This document shows, in pieces, positions 7,415 through 11,089 of a DNA stretch of 11,089 nt. The first letter of the stretch is position 1; each line of letters starts with the position of its first letter. A program made the position numbers and the translations under genes. The notes under the pieces are model-generated. The model was not told where the DNA came from. It saw only the letters and a list, made by a program, of their open reading frames with translations, and searched no databases. Source of the stretch: Leptofilum sp050292445 (lineage in GTDB: Bacteria; Chloroflexota; Anaerolineae; Promineifilales; Promineifilaceae); assembly GCA_050292445.1 (NCBI GenBank), contig JBNKLQ010000210.1, positions 1-11,089 of the forward strand, in the 5' to 3' direction.

Positions 7415-8701
7415 ATGTCTTACATTGAATCAATTCGCGGACGGGAAGTATTGGATTCCCGTGGGAACCCAACCGTAGAAGTAGAAGTACAGCTGTTTGA
7501 TGGTGCCTTTGGCCGAGCCATTGTGCCCTCTGGTGCCTCCACTGGTGTGCATGAAGCATGGGAAAAACGAGATGGCGACAAGGGTCGTTATTTGGGGAAA
7601 GGTGTGCAGCAGGCATTAACGGCCGTAAACGAGACCATCGCTGAAGCCATCGTGGGCTGGGATGCCACCGACCAGGTAGGCATTGACCAGACCATGCTGG
7701 AACTGGACGGCACTGAAAACAAGAAGAATCTTGGCGCAAATGCCATTTTGGGTGTTTCCCTGGCTGTGGCTCATGCTGCTGCCGAAAGCCAGGAAATGCC
7801 CCTATACCGCTATTTGGGTGGCGTGTATGCCCGTACCCTGCCTGTGCCCATGATGAACATCATGAATGGAGGCAAACATGCCGCCGGAGCCACCGACTTG
7901 CAAGAGTACATGATTATGCCTGTGGGCGCATCCAGCTTTGCCGAAGGGCTGCGCTGGGGTGCCGAAATTTATCACAGCTTGAAGAAGGTTTTGGCTAGCA
8001 AAGGGTACGGCACCACCGTTGGTGACGAAGGCGGGTTTGCCCCGCGTGTTAAATCCAACAGCGAACCGTTTGAGCTGATGTTGGAAGCCATCGAAAAAGC
8101 AGGTTACAAGCCTGGCGAACAAATCATGTTTGCGATGGATCCCGCTGCTTCTGAAATTTACGAAGACGGTCTGTACAACATGAAGGTCGAAGGCAAAAAG
8201 CTCACCGGTGCAGAAATGGTCGATTTTTACATTGAACTGGTTAAAAAATACCCCATTATCTCTATTGAAGATGGTTTAGGGGAAGATGATTGGGATGCCT
8301 GGGCCTTGATGATGGAAAAGCTGGGCGACAAGATTCAGATCGTAGGTGATGACTTGCTGGTGACCAACGTCAAGCGCATTCAGATGGGCTTTGAGCGCAA
8401 AGCGGCCAACAGCTTGCTGTGCAAAGTTAACCAGATTGGCAGTCTGACCGAAGCGATTCAATCGGTAGAAATGGTGCAGCGTCATGGCTGGACGGCCGTT
8501 GTTTCCCATCGCTCTGGTGAAACTGAAGATGCGACCATCGCCGATTTGGCCGTGGCTTTGAATGCTGGCCAGATCAAAACGGGGGCCCCCGCCCGCAGTG
8601 ACCGTGTCGCAAAATACAATCAGCTTCTGCGCATCGAAGATGATCTGGGCGATTCCGCTATTTATCCTGGTTTGAAGGCGTTTACTAACCTGCGCCTTTA
8701 A
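7415..8701 (+). CDS. eno: Enolase (phosphopyruvate hydratase)
   Basis: A 428-residue enolase converting 2-phosphoglycerate to phosphoenolpyruvate in glycolysis. AAGGAG at 7404-7409 sits 5 nt before ATG 7415. An in-frame GTG at 7409 overlaps this Shine-Dalgarno sequence and is rejected as the start. Motifs present are REVLDSRGNPTVEV (10-23), the mobile loop SGASTG (39-44), GDEGGFAP with acid/base Glu205, Mg2+ ligands Asp242, Glu285 (SIEDGLGEDDW) and Asp312 (GDDLLVTN), Lys337 (catalytic base) in the signature CKVNQIGSLTEAI, His365 in VSHRSGETED, and Lys388 in KTGAPARSDRVAKYNQ. The loop after MNIMNGGKH (residues 155-161) reads HAAGATD, where most bacterial enolases have HADNNVD or similar; the His is kept. 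Two ACGGCCGT octamers lie inside, both encoding Thr-Ala-Val. clpP follows 150 nt downstream. Confidence 0.98.
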   Translation: MSYIESIRGREVLDSRGNPTVEVEVQLFDGAFGRAIVPSGASTGVHEAWEKRDGDKGRYLGKGVQQALTAVNETIAEAIVGWDATDQVGIDQTMLELDGTENKKNLGANAILGVSLAVAHAAAESQEMPLYRYLGGVYARTLPVPMMNIMNGGKHAAGATDLQEYMIMPVGASSFAEGLRWGAEIYHSLKKVLASKGYGTTVGDEGGFAPRVKSNSEPFELMLEAIEKAGYKPGEQIMFAMDPAASEIYEDGLYNMKVEGKKLTGAEMVDFYIELVKKYPIISIEDGLGEDDWDAWALMMEKLGDKIQIVGDDLLVTNVKRIQMGFERKAANSLLCKVNQIGSLTEAIQSVEMVQRHGWTAVVSHRSGETEDATIADLAVALNAGQIKTGAPARSDRVAKYNQLLRIEDDLGDSAIYPGLKAFTNLRL

Positions 8702-8703
8702 GC

Positions 8704-8789
8704 AGTAATCGGTAATCAGTATTCGGTGATCAGTGGTTAGTTGATGACTGAATACTGAATGCTGTTAACTGAATACTGTTTACCTGAAT
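8704..8789. repeat. Heptanucleotide array that inverts at its centre
   Basis: The stretch between eno and clpP divides almost entirely into 7-nt units. The first half is AGTAATC, GGTAATC, AGTATTC, GGTGATC, AGTGGTT, then an 8-nt unit AGTTGATG. The second half is ACTGAAT, ACTGAAT, GCTGTTA, ACTGAAT, ACTGTTT, then ACCTGAAT. The second-half unit is the reverse complement of the first-half unit in a rotated register, so the array can fold into one long imperfect hairpin. An example is CAGTATTC (8717-8724) against GAATACTG (8750-8757). There is no U-run, so it is not a standard terminator. Confidence 0.75.
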
Positions 8790-8795
8790 CTAATC

Positions 8796-8808
8796 TTTAC
8801 GCGGTAAA
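8796..8808. promoter_or_regulatory. Small palindrome upstream of clpP
   Basis: TTTAC-GCG-GTAAA forms a 13-nt interrupted palindrome 43 nt before the clpP start. A second GTTTACC at 8778-8784 is also inverted relative to GGTAAAC (8803-8809). This could be an operator, but the sequence is short and chance is not excluded. Confidence 0.25.
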
Positions 8809-8851
8809 CTCTGCCCACTTTTGCTAAACACATACAGTTAAGGATACAACC

Positions 8852-9448
8852 ATGATTCGATTTGAAGATGAACAAGAAGAAACGGCCGAAGAGAACGGCA
8901 AACCAAAGAAAAGTATGCTGGATCGGCTGTTAGAGACGCGAACCATTACCATTTTTGGCGAAATTAATATGAAGCTGGCGCAGGAAGTGACCGAAAAGTT
9001 GATGCTGCTGGCGGCCGATTCTGATGATGACATTAAAATCTTCATCAACTCGCCCGGTGGGCACGTGGAATCTGGCGACACCATTTTTGACATGATTCGT
9101 TTTGTCAAACCCAAAGTCAAAATTGTGGGGACGGGCTGGGTCGCCAGTGCTGGTGCCCTCATTTACGCGTCGGCTGAACGAGAAGATCGCTATAGCTTGC
9201 CCAATACGCGCTTTTTGCTGCACCAGCCGATGGGTGGTGTGCGTGGCCAGGCGCAGGATATTGCCATTGAGGCCGAAGAAATTATCAAGATGCGCGAGCG
9301 GCTAAACCGCATTTTCTCTGAGCAAACCGGCCAATCTCTGGAAAAAGTGTCTAAAGACACCGACCGAAACTTTTGGATGGGAGCGCAGGAAGCCATTGAT
9401 TACGGCCTTGTTGGGCAAATCATCACTTCAATTGAGGAAATTGATTAA
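8852..9448 (+). CDS. clpP: ClpP-family protease subunit with Ser-His-Asn triad
   Basis: A 198-residue member of the ClpP/crotonase fold, the proteolytic chamber of ATP-dependent Clp proteases. AAGGA (8840-8844) is 7 nt before the ATG. The fold motifs are INSPGGHVESGD (65-76), the nucleophile Ser99 in GWVASAGA, and catalytic His124 in RFLLHQPMGG, with the usual 25-residue Ser-His spacing. Counting 49 residues on from His124, the distance to the third triad residue in E. coli ClpP, gives Asn173 (KDTDRN) rather than Asp. The N-terminus is acidic and lacks the usual processed propeptide and axial-loop sequence. The GTGWVASAGALIY version of the Ser motif is typical of a divergent second-type ClpP rather than the GQAASMGA type. 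No ClpX or ClpA neighbour is present. A strong terminator follows. Confidence 0.92.
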   Translation: MIRFEDEQEETAEENGKPKKSMLDRLLETRTITIFGEINMKLAQEVTEKLMLLAADSDDDIKIFINSPGGHVESGDTIFDMIRFVKPKVKIVGTGWVASAGALIYASAEREDRYSLPNTRFLLHQPMGGVRGQAQDIAIEAEEIIKMRERLNRIFSEQTGQSLEKVSKDTDRNFWMGAQEAIDYGLVGQIITSIEEID

Positions 9449-9458
9449 CTGATTCGTT

Positions 9459-9480
9459 GGTCAATTTTACAAAATTGACC
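9459..9480. repeat. 22-nt palindrome downstream of clpP
   Basis: GGTCAATTTT (9459-9468) and AAAATTGACC (9471-9480) are perfect reverse complements separated by 2 nt. The palindrome lies 10 nt after the clpP stop and just before the terminator. No T-run follows it. It could be an mRNA 3'-end stabiliser, a protein-binding site or a dispersed repeat. Confidence 0.6.
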
Positions 9481-9492
9481 TACAGATGTATA

Positions 9493-9534
9493 GCGTGCGA
9501 AAGTTAGCATAACTTTCGCACGCTTTTTATTTTT
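9493..9534 (+). terminator. Intrinsic terminator of clpP
   Basis: A perfect 14-bp stem, GCGTGCGAAAGTTA (9493-9506) with its complement (9510-9523), closes a 3-nt loop GCA. A T-rich tract, TTTTTATTTTT, follows (9524-9534). This is a textbook Rho-independent terminator for plus-strand transcripts. On the minus strand the stem is followed by TATACATC, not a T-run, so it should work mainly in one direction. The stop codon of the small minus-strand gene lies in the T-tract. Confidence 0.95.
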
Positions 9535-9637
9535 GCCGCCGGGCCAGGGCGTTCATCATCATGATGAAGGCGGTGATCATCCCCAGCATGAAGGTGATGG
9601 CGATGATGATGAGTAAGGTTGTGAGCGGGATGAACAT
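9527..9637 (-). CDS. 36-residue single-pass membrane miniprotein, function unknown
   Basis: ATG at 9637-9635 is preceded by GGAG (9649-9646) with an 8-nt spacer, a strong ribosome binding site. The 36-codon frame ends in TAA (9529-9527). The product begins MFIPLTTLLIIIAITFMLG, stays hydrophobic through about residue 28 (ending AFIMMM), and finishes NALARRQK. That is one membrane helix with a positively charged C-terminal tail, consistent with a cytoplasmic C-terminus. It lies on the same strand as the vWA gene, 86 nt downstream, after a 15-bp inverted repeat. No family was recognised. The good ribosome binding site and clean membrane-protein layout argue for a real gene. Its small size and repetitive GAT/ATC-rich sequence are reasons for caution. 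Confidence 0.6.
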   Translation of the reverse strand: MFIPLTTLLIIIAITFMLGMITAFIMMMNALARRQK

Positions 9638-9651
9638 GTTATTTACTCCAG

Positions 9652-9712
9652 AGACCCTAAGGGTTTAATAGCCGAAAATTTTAACTGCTAGAGGGTAAAA
9701 CCCTTAGGGTCT
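9652..9712 (-). repeat. 15-bp perfect inverted repeat with 31-nt loop (copy 2 of a family)
   Basis: The arms are AGACCCTAAGGGTTT (9652-9666) and its exact reverse complement (9698-9712), with a 31-nt loop. Compared with the copy at 4894-4954, the arm differs at one base (C to T), and the opposite arm carries the matching change (G to A), so the helix is conserved. It lies between the vWA stop and the small membrane gene, ending 14 nt before that start codon. The spacing is the same as at the first copy. Confidence 0.9.
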
Positions 9713-9723
9713 ATACATTATGT

Positions 9724-10509
9724 TTAGCTAAACATACCGGCGGGCATCGCCCCTTGCTGGCTCATGCTGATGGTGGATTGGGAAACCAGGTTGAAGATGC
9801 GGCGCAGTTCCTGGTGATCTAGGCCAGCGGCAAGTACATCGGGGAAGCCAATTTCATCGGCCAATTTACGCAGCTCGGCGGGGTTGATGCCGCCGTTGCG
9901 GAAGCCGACGTAGGCCAGGGTGTAGATTTCGTGCTTAAGCAGCTCGGTGGCTGCGCGGCGAATCTGTTTTGCCCGCTGCTTGGAGACATTGTCGCCACCA
10001 TCGGAGTAGACAATGACGATGCAGCGCACCATGACGCCGCTTTGACGCAGTTGTTGAGCGTAGAGCACCATGTTGGTCAATCCACCAGCCACGGCGTCGT
10101 AGAGGGCAGTGGAGCCGCTGGGCGCATAGCTGCTGCGGGTGAGCGGCGCGATGTCTTTGAGGGGCATGTAGCCGTGCAGCAGGGTGACGTCCTGGTTGAA
10201 GAGGATGGTGCTCATCAGAATATCGTCGGCGGCGCTGGAGCCGCGCATGGCGGCCAGATAATCTCCATTGTAGGCGGAGATGAGGTCGCTGGCGTGCGGG
10301 GCCATCGAGCCACTCATGTCCATGATGTTCATGGCCAGGGTGACTTCGTTGCTGGCGATTTGGTTAAGGGGTGTGCCAACGGCCGTTGCCATCGTGGGCC
10401 CGTTCAAATTAGACACTACCAAATCCATTGTGTTGTTGGTTAATCCATCTGCTTGGGCTGATTGAAATAAATTGTCCAGGTTGCCCAGTCCGTTATTGTT
10501 TGTTGTCAT
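9724..10509 (-). CDS. vWA-domain protein with intact MIDAS motif, function unknown
   Basis: A 261-residue protein made mostly of one von Willebrand factor A domain (about 55-245). The metal-ion-dependent adhesion site is complete: DMSGSM (Asp64, Ser66, Ser68), Thr134 in SGSTALYDAV, and Asp170 in YSDGGDN. Mg2+-dependent protein binding is therefore expected. The first 50 residues are Asn/Thr-rich with no signal peptide or membrane helix, and the C-terminus is Ser/Gln/Met-rich, so the protein is probably cytoplasmic. AGGGAG with a 6-nt spacer precedes the ATG. TerY-like vWA proteins or partners of MoxR ATPases are possible relatives, but no MoxR or tellurite-resistance gene is visible, so the role is unassigned. 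Confidence 0.85.
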   Translation of the reverse strand: MTTNNNGLGNLDNLFQSAQADGLTNNTMDLVVSNLNGPTMATAVGTPLNQIASNEVTLAMNIMDMSGSMAPHASDLISAYNGDYLAAMRGSSAADDILMSTILFNQDVTLLHGYMPLKDIAPLTRSSYAPSGSTALYDAVAGGLTNMVLYAQQLRQSGVMVRCIVIVYSDGGDNVSKQRAKQIRRAATELLKHEIYTLAYVGFRNGGINPAELRKLADEIGFPDVLAAGLDHQELRRIFNLVSQSTISMSQQGAMPAGMFS

Positions 10510-10534
10510 GATGATCTCCCTTAGAACAAATGGG

Positions 10535-10617
10535 ACGCTGATTTGCCTGATCTACCTGATTTTTTTGATCATGGGAATGTCGCAGGGCGACCGCTTTGCG
10601 TACAGGAAAATCAGCGT
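10535..10617. repeat. Inverted repeat with embedded 9-nt tandem units
   Basis: ACGCTGATTT (10535-10544) and its reverse complement AAATCAGCGT (10608-10617) bracket an 83-nt stretch. The similarity extends inward past one mismatch (CCTG against CAGG). The left side runs as four 9-nt units: CTGATTTGC, CTGATCTAC, CTGATTTTT and TTGATCATG (10538-10573). It fills most of the 142-nt gap between the hydrolase and vWA genes and looks like a dispersed non-coding repeat. No transposase or long terminal repeat was found. Confidence 0.65.
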
Positions 10618-10651
10618 TCTATTTTTATTTTGGATGTAGAGCCCTGGTTAT

Positions 10652-11089
10652 TTAAAAGGGCAGTTTGTCTGTGCTGTCGATGAAGTTGACGCCTTGCTTG
10701 GCAAAGTCGGCGAAGCGGGCCTGGGCGATGGCGTGAAAATCGACGTCTGGGTGCAGCACGGGGGAGGTGCAGTCACGCAGAAAATAAATCTTCTGTAAGG
10801 CCTCCGGCTGGCTGCTGAAATCTTCCACCAGATCCTCGACTGTTTCCAGGACGCAGTGGCTTTCCGCTTCCCCAGCGATGACCACGACGTCTGCCTGGGC
10901 CAGGGTGTCCAGGAACGGTTTGTTCTTGCCGCCCATCGGATGATTCGGTACGGGTACCTCCGGCTGGATGATGGAGTAATGTTCGGTCAAGGGAATGCTG
11001 CCTTTGGTCAGCCATGTCGGTTGTGTTTTCCTCGCGATACTGTGCCAGAGAACGGCCGTAAATAATTCAGGATCCAGCGCGTTGCCAAT
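10652..11089 (-). CDS. Isochorismatase/nicotinamidase-family cysteine hydrolase, C-terminal part (cut by window edge)
   Basis: The frame stays open from the right edge of the window to TAA at 10654-10652, giving the last 145 residues. A TTG at 10990 is internal, not a start. The motif DVVVIAGEAESHCVLETVEDL matches the region around the nucleophilic cysteine of the isochorismatase-like hydrolase superfamily (nicotinamidases, ureidoglycolate- and carbamoyl-sarcosine-type amidases). The Cys is residue 79 of the visible part. The preceding GGKNKPF and the following YFLRDCTSPV fit the same fold. The catalytic Asp expected near the N-terminus is outside the window, so the substrate cannot be assigned. 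Nicotinamidase-related activity is the most likely general class. Confidence 0.8.
   Translation of the reverse strand: MGNALDPELFTAVLWHSIARKTQPTWLTKGSIPLTEHYSIIQPEVPVPNHPMGGKNKPFLDTLAQADVVVIAGEAESHCVLETVEDLVEDFSSQPEALQKIYFLRDCTSPVLHPDVDFHAIAQARFADFAKQGVNFIDSTDKLPF

Noticed and set aside
8704..8789. Possible CRISPR-like array between eno and clpP
   Set aside because: The period is 7 nt with no distinct spacers, and the orientation inverts midway. This is a simple-sequence array, and no cas genes are present.
10988..10990. TTG at 10990 as the start of the hydrolase gene
   Set aside because: The frame remains open and protein-like through the right edge of the window, and a start here would remove the N-terminal half of the domain.

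Overview
The window is a gene-dense stretch of a bacterial chromosome with roughly even base composition. The best guess is a member of the Chloroflexota (Anaerolineae-like). This rests on a lipoprotein with a long Thr/Pro-rich linker followed by a beta-propeller, the general style of the housekeeping proteins, and many short dispersed intergenic repeats. It is an inference, because no rRNA or other phylogenetic marker is present.

Layout, left to right. (1) 1-380: the end of a HigB toxin and the complete HigA antitoxin on the plus strand. (2) 390-3333, minus strand: a Nudix hydrolase of the CoA-pyrophosphatase type lies downstream of a large lipoprotein with WD40-like propeller blades. The lipoprotein leader contains an inverted repeat that includes its Shine-Dalgarno sequence. 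(3) 3334-3700: a gap with a REP-like element made of two inverted 30-nt hairpin arms. (4) 3701-7048, minus strand: an IscS/NifS cysteine desulfurase and, upstream of it, a soluble GAF-GAF-PAS histidine kinase. A 15-bp inverted repeat separates them. (5) 7049-7414: a divergent intergenic region with a good sigma70-type promoter for the kinase. (6) 7415-9448, plus strand: enolase and a ClpP-family protease, separated by a heptanucleotide array that switches orientation halfway. A textbook intrinsic terminator follows clpP. (7) 9527-11089, minus strand: a 36-residue membrane miniprotein too short for ordinary gene finding, a MIDAS-containing vWA protein, and the C-terminal part of an isochorismatase/nicotinamidase-family hydrolase cut by the window edge.

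The protein-coding genes are mostly housekeeping or sensing functions with no shared pathway. The more unusual content is non-coding. The octamer ACGGCCGT occurs 22 times in 11 kb, where about 0.2 is expected by chance, and nearly always inside genes. Most intergenic gaps above about 80 nt hold a different inverted or tandem repeat. Two of these repeats belong to one family, with a compensatory base-pair change, an identical 31-nt loop and an identical 14-nt distance to the next start codon.
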